A stretch of 7,225 bases of DNA from Phycisphaerae bacterium (lineage in GTDB: Bacteria; Planctomycetota; Phycisphaerae; UBA1845; PWPN01), in contig PWPN01000123.1 in the NCBI GenBank assembly GCA_003557125.1, forward strand, positions 1 through 7,225. The letters are read 5' to 3'. A program made the position numbers and the translations under genes. Within the stretch, counting starts at the first letter, position 1; every line of letters begins with the position of its first letter. Below are positions 1 through 6,327 of this stretch, piece by piece. Below the pieces are notes generated by a model. That model made no database searches. It worked only from the letters and a program-made list of their open reading frames with translations, and was not told where the DNA came from.

Positions 1-150
1 CCTGTTTCTCAGGCCCGGCTGTGCCGGCTGACCCGGCCTGTCATGAATGATCGCTTTGAATTTATGAAGAAATGGAAGCATGGGGCAGGGACACCTTGTA
101 CGCTTCATGGCCCCTGCATGACCCCTGTTCCGCAATACAAGGAGTGAAAG

Positions 151-891
151 ATGCGCAGCGTATCTCTGTTGACTGTTCTGGGTCTTGTTTTCGCGTTCGG
201 GTTCAGCTCGCCCGCGTCGGCACAGGACATCGTGTGGACCGCGGGCGGCGCGGATTTTTTCACCTTCTTCTATGACAGCGGCAACGATTCCTGGGATGTC
301 GTATTCCGCACCAAGGCGTCGGGAACCGTCGCCACCGGCCTGACCAACCCCTACGGAACGCCTCCCGGCGGTGTCGGTGAGAGCCCAAGAGATTACAGAT
401 TCGACACCCTTACCGGCATCATCGACACACCCGGCCACAGGGTCATCCACTCCATGGACTACCTTGTGACAGGCCCGACGCCGTTGGATCCGGGCTTCCG
501 CACACGGCTACGGGAAGGGGACCCGGCCGTCGATCAGTTCGCCGCCTTCCGTCTCGAACTCGATTGGGCAGCCTCCACCCGGCCTCAAGACGCTGAATTC
601 GTCATGTTCAACCTCGATCCCTTCGGGGCCGTGAACCAGGTTCCCTATGAGACGGCGACCAATCAGCTCTCTGCCGACTGGAGCGTATGGGACCACTGGC
701 ACTGGATGTTTGGTTTTTCCGAGCCGGGCGACTACGAGCTCGTCTTCGACTTCGCCGGCCTGGACGGCAACGGCACCGTGGCCAGCAGCTATGGGACCGC
801 CTCGGTGAACTTCACGGTGGTGCCCGAGCCCGCCTCGCTGTCTCTGCTGGCTCTGGGCGGGATTCTGCTGTTCCGGACCCGTCGCAGTTGA
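151..891 (+). CDS. Secreted PEP-CTERM protein with a choice-of-anchor-M-like domain
   Basis: The protein has 246 residues and no cysteine. Residues 1-24 form a signal peptide: Arg2, a hydrophobic core (LLTVLGLVFAFGF), then PASA before Gln25. The C-terminus is a textbook PEP-CTERM signal: VPEP at 224-227, a hydrophobic stretch at about 228-241, and the basic tail RTRRS. In the known family this tripartite tail directs sorting at the envelope by an exosortase, with removal of the tail. Around residues 178-222 there is a DHWHW cluster (His182, His184) followed by 'GFSEPGDYELVF' and a Gly/Ser-rich strand pattern. This resembles the HxHxxxxF...PGxYxLxF pattern I associate with 'choice-of-anchor M' surface domains, and the paired histidines could bind a metal (inference). 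The ATG is chosen because AAGGAG lies 7 bases upstream (139-143 region). It is unrelated in function to the genes downstream, and stem-loops plus a tRNA separate it from them. The PEP-CTERM call is firm, the domain call tentative and the ligand unknown. Confidence 0.88.
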   Translation: MRSVSLLTVLGLVFAFGFSSPASAQDIVWTAGGADFFTFFYDSGNDSWDVVFRTKASGTVATGLTNPYGTPPGGVGESPRDYRFDTLTGIIDTPGHRVIHSMDYLVTGPTPLDPGFRTRLREGDPAVDQFAAFRLELDWAASTRPQDAEFVMFNLDPFGAVNQVPYETATNQLSADWSVWDHWHWMFGFSEPGDYELVFDFAGLDGNGTVASSYGTASVNFTVVPEPASLSLLALGGILLFRTRRS

Positions 892-983
892 CCTGCAAGA
901 GGCATTCGGATAACTTTCAGTCTGGTTCGGGCGAACCTGGCACGGCCAACGGCCGCGCCGTCACGCTCTAAGGGGCGTCCTTC

Positions 984-1004
984 GCGTCTGGCAGAGCCGG
1001 ACGC
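984..1004 (+). terminator. Stem-loop downstream of the PEP-CTERM gene (terminator-like)
   Basis: GCGTCTGGC (984-992) and GCCGGACGC (996-1004) form a 9-bp stem with one T-G wobble and an AGA loop. No T-run follows, so this is not a canonical intrinsic terminator. The 3' arm can also pair with GGCGTCC at 974-980 (7 bp with GGACGCC at 999-1005), giving two mutually exclusive folds. A smaller hairpin, GGTTC-GGGC-GAACC, lies at 924-937. The probable role is 3'-end formation or stabilisation of the PEP-CTERM mRNA. The rest of 892-1130 shows no coding potential on either strand. Confidence 0.4.
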
Positions 1005-1130
1005 CAGAGGGAGTGGGCTTCCGGCTCGCAGCGGGAGTTCAGGCCTCGAGCGTGACCAGCCGACTGCGACCGGTCTTCGCATGATTCGTCGCAACACGAG
1101 TGATATCGGCCCGCGCTGGGACCGATCCGC

Positions 1131-1202
1131 TACCCGGTGGTGTAATTGGTAACACACCAGGTTTTGGTCCTGGCATTCCTGGTTCGAGTCCAGGCCGGGT
1201 AG
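1131..1202 (+). tRNA. trnQ: tRNA-Gln, anticodon UUG
   Basis: A complete cloverleaf of 72 bases can be drawn by hand. The acceptor TACCCGG (1131-1137) pairs perfectly with CCGGGTA (1195-1201), and the discriminator is G1202. The D stem is GTGT/ACAC (1140-1143/1152-1155) around AATTGGTA. The anticodon stem is CCAGG/CCTGG (1157-1161/1169-1173) with loop TTTTGGT, so the anticodon is TTG at 1164-1166, reading CAA (and CAG by wobble). The variable loop is a short CATT, and the T arm is CCTGG-TTCGAGT-CCAGG. The weak U1-A72 pair and G73 agree with known glutamine tRNA identity elements. The 3' CCA is not encoded and must be added enzymatically. No good promoter is evident directly upstream. Confidence 0.97.
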
Positions 1203-1222
1203 TCTTCCCCACGCATGCCGTG

Positions 1223-1241
1223 GCACCGCCCAGGGTGGTGC
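1223..1241 (+). terminator. Hairpin after tRNA-Gln (terminator-like)
   Basis: GCACCGCC (1223-1230) and GGTGGTGC (1234-1241) pair over 8 bp with one G-T wobble around a CAG loop. The hairpin starts 21 bases after the tRNA. No T-tract follows, so it may be a weak or factor-assisted terminator, or a 3' processing barrier for the tRNA precursor. Confidence 0.35.
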
Positions 1242-1330
1242 GGACGGGCTTTCGGGGTGGTTCCGGCGAGCGGGCAGGACTCCGGCGGGGCAGTGGTTCC
1301 GGGGAAAGGGGCAGCGACCGAGAGCCAGAT

Positions 1331-1350
1331 TCGTGCGGACGTTCGCACGA
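1331..1350 (+). promoter_or_regulatory. Stem-loop in the glmU leader
   Basis: TCGTGCG (1331-1337) pairs perfectly with CGCACGA (1344-1350) around GACGTT, and an inner G-T wobble can make the stem 8 bp. It ends 18 bases before the glmU Shine-Dalgarno sequence (GGAGG, 1369-1373), so it lies in the 5' leader of the glmU-prs transcript if transcription starts upstream. No known riboswitch or the glmS ribozyme core is recognisable here. A regulatory role is only a possibility. Confidence 0.3.
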
Positions 1351-1380
1351 GGCGTTGCCGGAGAGCCTGGAGGTTTCCGA

Positions 1381-2613
1381 ATGGCCAAAAAACCTACAGC
1401 CGCGATCGTGCTGGCCGCCGGTAAATCGACACGGATGGTCACTGCGCTGCCCAAGGTTCTCCATGAGGTGTGCGGGCGGCCGATGTTGTCTTACGTGATC
1501 GATGCGTGCCGGTCGGCGGGTATCGAGCGGATCGTCGGGGTCGTCGGATACCAGAAAGACCAGGTCATCGAGGCGTTCGAGGGTGAAGCGGACGTCACCT
1601 GGGTCTGGCAGGAGGACCAGAAGGGGACGGGGCACGCGGCCCTGATGTGTCGTGACGCGCTGGAAGGCTTCGATGGCAATGTCCTGGTCATCGCCGGCGA
1701 CATGCCGCTCGTGCGGGCCGAAACGTTGGAACTCCTGGTCGCGACGCACCAGCGTCAACATGCGGCCGTCACGCTGGCGACGGCTGTCCTCGATGATCCT
1801 ACCGGTTACGGAAGGATCGTCCGGGACGAATACGGCAACCTTCAGGGGATCGTCGAGGAGTCGGATTGCACGGAGGCCCAGCGGGCGATTCGTGAGATCA
1901 ATCCGAGCTACTATTGCTTCGACAAGAAGCTTCTCTTCGAGGCGCTCGGCGAGATCCGCCCGGACAACGTCAAGGGCGAGTATTACCTGACCGACGCGCT
2001 GCACATTCTCGTGCAGAAGGGCTGCCGGGCGGTCGCGATCACGGCTGTCAAACCGGAAGAAGCGGTAGGCGTCAACAGCCGATCGCAGTTGGCCGAGGTG
2101 GGTCGGATCATGCAGGATCGGATCCAGCACAGCCTGATGAACAACGGCGTCACGATCGTCGATCCGCCGAATACCTGGATCGACGTGCGGGCCGAGATCG
2201 GTCAGGATACGGTCGTTTATCCGTTCACGTATATCCATGGACGGGTGCGGATCGGCCAACGTTGTGCGGTCGGGCCGTTTGCCTATTTACGCGACGGGAC
2301 GATGCTGGCTGACGACGTCGTCGTGGGCGTCTTCACGGAACTGAAGAACTCGACGCTGGGCGAAGGGACGCGCGCACGGCACTTGAGCTACATCGGCGAT
2401 GCCCAGATCGGTCAGCGGGTGAACGTGGGGGCCGGGACGCTTTTCGCGAATTTCGACGGGCAGCGCATCCACCGCGCCGTCGTCGGGAACGATTCGTATA
2501 TCGGAAACGGTGCGATTCTCGTGGCGCCGCTGACTGTCGACGAGGGGCGCCAGATCGCGCACGGATCGATCGTGAGGGAAAACAACGCAACGCCGGAAAG
2601 GGCTGAACCGTGA
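1381..2613 (+). CDS. glmU: GlmU-type N-acetylglucosamine-1-phosphate uridyltransferase / glucosamine-1-phosphate acetyltransferase, short form
   Basis: This cytoplasmic enzyme makes UDP-GlcNAc for peptidoglycan and other surface glycans. In classical GlmU the C-terminal domain acetylates GlcN-1-P and the N-terminal domain transfers UMP. The protein has 410 residues, and the start is fixed by GGAGG 7 bases upstream. The Rossmann-type uridyltransferase half (about 1-235) has LAAGKSTRM (11-19), Lys25, GTGHA, the metal aspartate D107 in GDMPL, DPTGYGRI, GEYYLTD and N232 (GVN). The left-handed beta-helix half has K322, HLSY with the expected catalytic base H334, N348 in NVGAGT, and NFDG (357-360). 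The spacing from N232 to H334 is 102 residues, against 136 in E. coli (N227 to H363), so about two helix coils are missing. The Lys392 position is Arg (QRIH), LRPG is LRDG, and the tail is about 17 residues shorter. Uridyltransferase activity is well supported and acetyltransferase activity is probable but not certain. The stop overlaps prs. Confidence 0.93.
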   Translation: MAKKPTAAIVLAAGKSTRMVTALPKVLHEVCGRPMLSYVIDACRSAGIERIVGVVGYQKDQVIEAFEGEADVTWVWQEDQKGTGHAALMCRDALEGFDGNVLVIAGDMPLVRAETLELLVATHQRQHAAVTLATAVLDDPTGYGRIVRDEYGNLQGIVEESDCTEAQRAIREINPSYYCFDKKLLFEALGEIRPDNVKGEYYLTDALHILVQKGCRAVAITAVKPEEAVGVNSRSQLAEVGRIMQDRIQHSLMNNGVTIVDPPNTWIDVRAEIGQDTVVYPFTYIHGRVRIGQRCAVGPFAYLRDGTMLADDVVVGVFTELKNSTLGEGTRARHLSYIGDAQIGQRVNVGAGTLFANFDGQRIHRAVVGNDSYIGNGAILVAPLTVDEGRQIAHGSIVRENNATPERAEP

Positions 2614-3602
2614 ACGAGTGCGAACCCGATTCCATTCGGTCGAATACCGATGTGGCGATCCAGGTGTTCGGGGGCACTGCCAGCGATCGTCTGGCAGGCG
2701 CCATCGCGGAAAATCTGGGGATTCGCCTGGGGCGGGCCAAGGTGGATCGGTTTCCCGACGGCGAGACGATCATCAAGCTCGAGGACGACGTTCGCGGCCG
2801 GGACTGTTTCGTGGTCCAGGCGACGTGCCCCCCGGTCAATGAGCACCTCATGGAGCTCTTGATCTACATCGACAGTCTGCGGCGGGCGTCGGCGCGTCGG
2901 ATCACGGCGGTGGTGCCCTATTTCGGCTACGCACGGCAGGACCGCAAAGCCGAGGGGCGGACTCCGATCACCGCCAAACTCGTCGCCAACCTGATCGCAC
3001 AGGCCGGCGCGCACCGGATGCTGGCGATGGACCTGCATGCCGAGCAGATCCAGGGGTTTTTCGATTTGCCGGTGGATCATCTGACGGCTTTGGCCGTGAT
3101 CGCCGAGCACGTCGTGGAGATGGGCCTGAGCGATTGCGTGGTCGTCTCGCCGGATGTGGGGAACCTGAAGCGCGCGACCGCCTTTGCACGACGGGTGGGG
3201 GGCGAGTTGGCCGTCATCGACAAACGCCGCATCGATGGGAAAAGCACGCAGGCGGCACGCGTGATCGGCGACGTTGATGGCAAGACAGTGATGTTGTTCG
3301 ACGATATGATCACGACGGCGGGGACGGCCACCGAGGCGATCCGCATCCTGCGTGACCGCGGCGCCAAGCGTTTCCTGCTGGCGGCCACGCACGCGGTCTT
3401 TGCCGGCCCGGCGGTGGATCGGATCTGCCAGGCGGGGATCGACTGGCTTGTCGTGACGGATACGATCCCGATTTCGGAAGAAGTCAAGAAACGACTGTCG
3501 CAGTTGACGATCCTGTCGGTCGCGCCGCTCTTGGCGGAGGCGCTTCGCAGGATCCACCTCGACCAGTCGATCAGTGAGCTGTTTCAGGAAATGGGCAGTT
3601 GA
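2610..3602 (+). CDS. prs: Ribose-phosphate pyrophosphokinase (PRPP synthetase), class I
   Basis: The enzyme transfers pyrophosphate from ATP to ribose-5-phosphate to give PRPP, the precursor of purines, pyrimidines, NAD, histidine and tryptophan. It is cytoplasmic and hexameric in the known class I family. The protein has 330 residues, about 15 longer than E. coli Prs because of an N-terminal extension of about 10 residues before AIQVFGG. Visible hallmarks are RFPDGE, the ATP-loop GYARQDRK, DLHAEQIQGFF (141 onward, with metal-ligand His143), IDKRR (Lys205 and Arg207 of the catalytic loop) and the PRPP-binding loop DDMITTAGT (231-239). The last differs from the common DDMIDTAGT by Asp to Thr. 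The start is GTG at 2610, overlapping the glmU TGA as GTGA with a weak GGAAAGGG upstream, which implies translational coupling. An in-frame GTG at 2652 has no ribosome site. The glmU-prs pairing is widely conserved. Confidence 0.96.
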   Translation: MNECEPDSIRSNTDVAIQVFGGTASDRLAGAIAENLGIRLGRAKVDRFPDGETIIKLEDDVRGRDCFVVQATCPPVNEHLMELLIYIDSLRRASARRITAVVPYFGYARQDRKAEGRTPITAKLVANLIAQAGAHRMLAMDLHAEQIQGFFDLPVDHLTALAVIAEHVVEMGLSDCVVVSPDVGNLKRATAFARRVGGELAVIDKRRIDGKSTQAARVIGDVDGKTVMLFDDMITTAGTATEAIRILRDRGAKRFLLAATHAVFAGPAVDRICQAGIDWLVVTDTIPISEEVKKRLSQLTILSVAPLLAEALRRIHLDQSISELFQEMGS

Positions 3603-3651
3603 CGATGGTGCTCGTCTGAAGCCGAGCCCATGCGATCGGGGAGCAGATGCC

Positions 3652-4293
3652 ATGGAGATGACGAAACTTCGCGGTGATGCCAGGCAGGCACGTGGCAAGC
3701 GAGAGGTGCAACGCTTGCGTCGAGAGGGCAAAGTGCCGGCCGTGGTCTACGGACACGGGCAGGAGCCGCAAAGCGTTGCGGTCGATTACGAAGGGCTCGA
3801 GTTTCTGCTCGAGCACGGCGCGCACATCGTCGAGCTGGAGATGGGCGGCCGGGCGCAGCCCGTGCTGATCAAGCAGGTCCAGTTCGACCCTCTCGGCCAG
3901 ACGCCGTTGCACGTTGATTTCGTCTGGGTCGACCTGGACGAACGGGTATCCGTTTCGGTGCCGCTGGAGTTCCGCGGCACGCCCGTGGGATTGAACGAGG
4001 GCGGGTTGCTCGAGGAGCACCTGGTCGATCTGGAGATCGAGGCATTGGCCACCCAGATCCCCGAAACGATCCGCGTCAACATCAACGATCTGGACGTCGG
4101 CCAATCGCTGCGCGTCAGCGATCTGGTTCTGCCTTCGGGCGTAGCGGCTTTGACGGATGGCGATACACTCGTCTGTGCCGTCCGCGCCAAGGCCGTTGCG
4201 ACGGAGGAAGAAGTTGCTGCCGAGGAGGCCGCCGAGGAAGGGGCCGCCGAGCCGGAACTGATCCGACGTCCCAAGGAGGAAGAGGAATCGTAA
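3652..4293 (+). CDS. rplY: 50S ribosomal protein L25/general stress protein CTC (TL5-type)
   Basis: The protein binds 5S rRNA in the central protuberance of the large subunit. It has 213 residues, so this is the long two-domain CTC/TL5 form rather than the short E. coli L25 of about 94 residues. The L25 domain (about 1-93) shows RGDARQARGKREVQRLRREG, then VPAVVYG (28-34), and ends with HVDFVWVD (87-94). The beta-rich TL5 domain (about 95-182) contains VPLEFRGTPVG and the PETIRVNINDLDVG stretch. The final 30 residues (from 184) are an alanine/glutamate-rich acidic tail. ATG 3652 is chosen because GGGGAG (3638-3643) lies 8 bases upstream. ATG 3658 (two codons later) is possible but poorly spaced, and the longer frame reaching back to 3574 would overlap prs. 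It lies 49 bases after prs, probably in the same transcript. Confidence 0.94.
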   Translation: MEMTKLRGDARQARGKREVQRLRREGKVPAVVYGHGQEPQSVAVDYEGLEFLLEHGAHIVELEMGGRAQPVLIKQVQFDPLGQTPLHVDFVWVDLDERVSVSVPLEFRGTPVGLNEGGLLEEHLVDLEIEALATQIPETIRVNINDLDVGQSLRVSDLVLPSGVAALTDGDTLVCAVRAKAVATEEEVAAEEAAEEGAAEPELIRRPKEEEES

Positions 4294-4295
4294 GA

Positions 4296-4331
4296 GCGTA
4301 CGGTGGCAGGCATGCGTACGGTGGCAAGCTG
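4296..4331 (+). repeat. Two tandem copies of an 18-bp unit after rplY
   Basis: GCGTACGGTGGCA occurs at 4296-4308 and again at 4314-4326, exactly 18 bases apart. The 18-base units agree at about 15 positions. The repeat begins 3 bases after the rplY stop codon. It may be a local slippage duplication or a paired protein-binding site. The remainder of 4332-4449 up to pth shows no clear gene. Confidence 0.7.
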
Positions 4332-4449
4332 CGACGGTCGGAAACTCATTCCGCCGAGATACGATCTGGGGCGGTGTCCGAAAACGGCGGCGGATGCCGA
4401 CGTGTGAAGGCGGATCGACCGGCGGGCATGGGGGTACGGCAGGGGCTCG

Positions 4450-5025
4450 ATGATCGGCGGAACGATGAAACTCGTGGTGGGGCTCGGCAACCCCGGCCCC
4501 CGTTACGAGGGAACCCGGCACAACGTCGGGTATCGTGTGATCGACGAGCTGGCCCGGCGGTGGCAGGTTGAGGTCGAACGGGCGCAGTTTCAAGGCTTGG
4601 TCGGTCAATGGCGAAAGGGCAGCCAACGGGTGCTGCTGCTCAAACCGGCGACATTCATGAACCGCAGCGGTCAGTCGGTAGCGCAGGCGGTGGGTTTTTA
4701 CAAGCTGTCGTTGGCGGATCTGCTGATTGTCGTGGATGACATGGCGCTTCCGCTGGGGCGGTTGCGAATTCGCAAGCAGGGATCGGCCGGAGGTCACAAC
4801 GGCCTGGAAGACATCATCACGCGGTTGGGTGGTGATGAGTTCTGCCGGTTGCGAATCGGTATCGAGCAGGTGGGCGGCGAGCGGATGGTGGGCCATGTGC
4901 TCAGCCCGTTCCGCCCAAAGGAGCGGGAGGAGATCGAGGCGGCGATCGTACGGGCGGCCGACGCGGTCCAATGTTGGCTGGACGCGGGGCCGAACGAAGC
5001 GATGAACCGCTACAACCCGGCGTAG
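4450..5025 (+). CDS. pth: Peptidyl-tRNA hydrolase
   Basis: The enzyme cleaves the ester bond of peptidyl-tRNAs that fall off the ribosome, releasing tRNA for reuse, in the cytoplasm. The protein has 191 residues, the usual bacterial Pth length. The signatures are all present: GLGNPGPRYEGTRHNVGY (11-28) with Asn14 and catalytic His24, KPATFMNRSG with Asn71, DDMALPLG with Asp97 (the E. coli Asp93 position), and GSAGGHNGLEDI with Asn117 (the Asn114 position). The start is uncertain. ATG 4450 has AGGGG only 4 bases upstream. ATG 4465 (MKLVVGLGNPG, 186 residues) matches most homologues better at the N-terminus but has only a weak GGCGGA. The gene is 156 bases downstream of rplY, which it commonly follows in other bacteria. 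A hairpin directly after its stop suggests that the glmU-prs-rplY-pth transcript ends here. Confidence 0.96.
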   Translation: MIGGTMKLVVGLGNPGPRYEGTRHNVGYRVIDELARRWQVEVERAQFQGLVGQWRKGSQRVLLLKPATFMNRSGQSVAQAVGFYKLSLADLLIVVDDMALPLGRLRIRKQGSAGGHNGLEDIITRLGGDEFCRLRIGIEQVGGERMVGHVLSPFRPKEREEIEAAIVRAADAVQCWLDAGPNEAMNRYNPA

Positions 5026-5026
5026 C

Positions 5027-5062
5027 GTAAGGCGGGTGCCGACCGAAACCGCCCGGCCTTAC
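5027..5062 (+). terminator. Hairpin immediately after pth
   Basis: GTAAGGC (5027-5033) pairs with GCCTTAC (5056-5062), and GGGTG (5034-5038) pairs with CGCCC (5050-5054). One bulged G and one T-G wobble give a 12-bp stem around an 11-base loop. It begins 2 bases after the pth stop. No T-run follows, so the call is by position and stem strength only. Confidence 0.4.
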
Positions 5063-5154
5063 TGGATGCCGCGGGGTCGTGTTCTTGTAGCGGCCGCCCG
5101 ATGTGGCGGTCGGTTTCAGCGGTAAGGTCGCTGAGCGGCGGCTGCGGCGGAGCG

Positions 5155-5166
5155 TTGTCCTGACAA
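5155..5166. promoter_or_regulatory. Short inverted repeat upstream of rpsF
   Basis: TTGTC and GACAA flank a CT centre, 56 bases before the rpsF start. It could be a small operator. The rpsF leader is also where many bacteria carry an S6:S18-binding RNA element, but I cannot recognise that motif by eye in 5063-5207. At this length the inverted repeat could be chance. Confidence 0.2.
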
Positions 5167-5221
5167 GTGGCCCGCCTCGAACGGCCAGCGGCGTAGATGA
5201 CTAGTGCGGAGGTAATCGACG

Positions 5222-5710
5222 TTGAACACGTATGAAGCCATGGTGTTGTTCGACCCGACGGCAGGCACCGACATGGGCAAACTCGAGGAGGAAGTAAACC
5301 GCCTCATGGAACGATGCGGTGCGCAGACCCTCATGTGGGGCAAGTGGGATGAGCGTCGTTTGGCGTATCCGATCAAACGGCACAAACGGGCCGTCTACGT
5401 CCTCATTTATTTCAAGGCGGATGCGGATCGGATTACCGGTCTGGAGCGGGACACGCAGTTGAGCGAGACGATCCTGCGATGCCTCGTGCTCCGGGCGGAC
5501 CACGTCAGCGAGGAGCAGATGCGCGAATCGCTCGGACGCGCAGCCCAGCCGGCCTCATCGGAAGAGGACTCGGGCCAGGAGCAGCGCGGGGAAGCCGAAA
5601 AAACCGATGCGGGCCAAGAAAACAAGGACGCATCGCCTGCGCCGGATGCATCCCAGGCGGTAGCCGAAACTTCGAGCCCGGCCGAGACCTCGGAACAGGA
5701 CGAGACGTAG
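5222..5710 (+). CDS. rpsF: 30S ribosomal protein S6 with acidic C-terminal tail
   Basis: S6 sits on the platform of the small subunit, where in other bacteria it binds next to S18. The protein has 162 residues. The first 96 or so form the S6 fold (MNTYEAMVLFDP at the start, DERRLAYPIKRHKRAVYVLIYF in the middle, ETILRCLVLR near the end). The remaining 60 or so are a Glu/Ala/Ser/Gln-rich low-complexity tail of the kind seen as variable extensions in some S6 proteins. The start codon is TTG at 5222, which is unusual. It is chosen because GGAGGT (5208-5213) is 8 bases upstream and MNTYE aligns with the normal S6 N-terminus. The nearest in-frame ATG (5240) would remove the first beta strand. It is followed 94 bases later by ssb, the usual neighbour. 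Confidence 0.95.
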   Translation: MNTYEAMVLFDPTAGTDMGKLEEEVNRLMERCGAQTLMWGKWDERRLAYPIKRHKRAVYVLIYFKADADRITGLERDTQLSETILRCLVLRADHVSEEQMRESLGRAAQPASSEEDSGQEQRGEAEKTDAGQENKDASPAPDASQAVAETSSPAETSEQDET

Positions 5711-5804
5711 ATCGGCTCGCCGGTTTCATCAAAACGCGGCCTGATGTCGAACGCCTGCCGTGGTACGAGGGCGGCGACGACGGACCTAGCAAGGAGTATG
5801 ACCG

Positions 5805-6281
5805 ATGGCCAGTTACAACCGCGTGATCTTGGCCGGGAACCTGACGCGCGATCCCCAGTTGTCCTATCTGCCGAGCAATACGCCCGTCTGCAAGTTCGGC
5901 TTGGCGACGAATCGACGCTGGAAGGACAACAGCGGCACGATGCGGGAAGAGGTCTGCTACGTAGACCTCGTGTCCTTCGGGCGCGGTGCGGAAGTGATTA
6001 ACCAGTACATGCGTAAGGGCCAGCCCATGCTCGTGGAGGGGCGTCTGCAGTTTCGTCAGTGGACCAGCCAGGAAGGCCAGAAGCGCAGCAAACTCGAAGT
6101 GGTGGTCGAGAATTTCACCTTCCTGGGCGGTGGCCAAGGCGGCGGCGGCCAGGGCGGCGGCGGTGGTGGCCGGGCCCGCCAGGCCGGCGGCGAGGAATGG
6201 GGCGGAGGCACGTCCCAGGACAACGGCCCGCCTGCGGACGATGGCGACGTGCCGGCCATGGACCAAGACGTTCCGTTTTGA
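5805..6281 (+). CDS. ssb: Single-stranded DNA-binding protein
   Basis: The protein coats single-stranded DNA during replication, repair and recombination and recruits partners through its C-terminal tip. It has 158 residues. The OB fold covers about 1-107: NRVILAGNLTRDPQL at 5-19, then VCKFGLATNRRW, CYVDLVSFGRGAEV, KGQPMLVEGRLQFRQW and the final strand ENFTFLG. The linker (108 onward) is unusually glycine-rich, with runs of GGG and Q coded by GGC repeats. The last residues, DQDVPF, are the conserved acidic tip ending in Pro-Phe that binds RecO, PriA, Pol III chi and others in known systems. The start ATG has AAGGAG (5791-5796) 8 bases upstream. The position between rpsF and rplI is the classical one, except that rpsR does not follow. 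Confidence 0.97.
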   Translation: MASYNRVILAGNLTRDPQLSYLPSNTPVCKFGLATNRRWKDNSGTMREEVCYVDLVSFGRGAEVINQYMRKGQPMLVEGRLQFRQWTSQEGQKRSKLEVVVENFTFLGGGQGGGGQGGGGGGRARQAGGEEWGGGTSQDNGPPADDGDVPAMDQDVPF

Positions 6282-6287
6282 GCGTAG

Positions 6288-6312
6288 CCCATTTGCGCAT
6301 GGGAAGCGTTTT
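6288..6312 (+). terminator. Possible weak intrinsic terminator after ssb
   Basis: A 5-bp stem CCCAT (6288-6292)/ATGGG (6299-6303) with a 6-base loop is followed, after AAGCG, by TTTT. It begins 7 bases after the ssb stop. The stem is short and the T-run is brief and displaced, so support is modest. Confidence 0.3.
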
Positions 6313-6327
6313 GTAAGTGCAAAGAGC

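Noticed and set aside
10..40. GC-rich inverted repeats near the left edge (CAGGCC/GGCCTG and CCGGC-TGT-GCCGG)
   Set aside because: The inner stem is only 5 bp and the outer arms are mismatched against it, with no T-run after. It may be the end of an upstream unit, but the support is too weak to annotate.
73..87. Possible sigma-54 promoter before the PEP-CTERM gene
   Set aside because: TGG at 73-75 and GC at 85-86 are one base short of the GG-N10-GC spacing, and the rest of the consensus is missing.
1039..2259. Long 406-codon open frame on the minus strand
   Set aside because: It is antisense to glmU and the tRNA, has the Arg/Asp/His-rich composition typical of shadows in GC-rich DNA, and matches no family I know, while the + strand frame is clearly GlmU.
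2412..4971. Minus-strand frames of 439 and 466 codons opposite prs, rplY and pth
   Set aside because: They are mirror frames of strongly recognised + strand genes, produced by high G+C at third codon positions.
5063..5207. S6:S18 autoregulatory RNA motif in the rpsF leader
   Set aside because: No arrangement of two stems with the expected CCG-containing bulge could be recognised by eye. A covariance-model search of this stretch would settle it.
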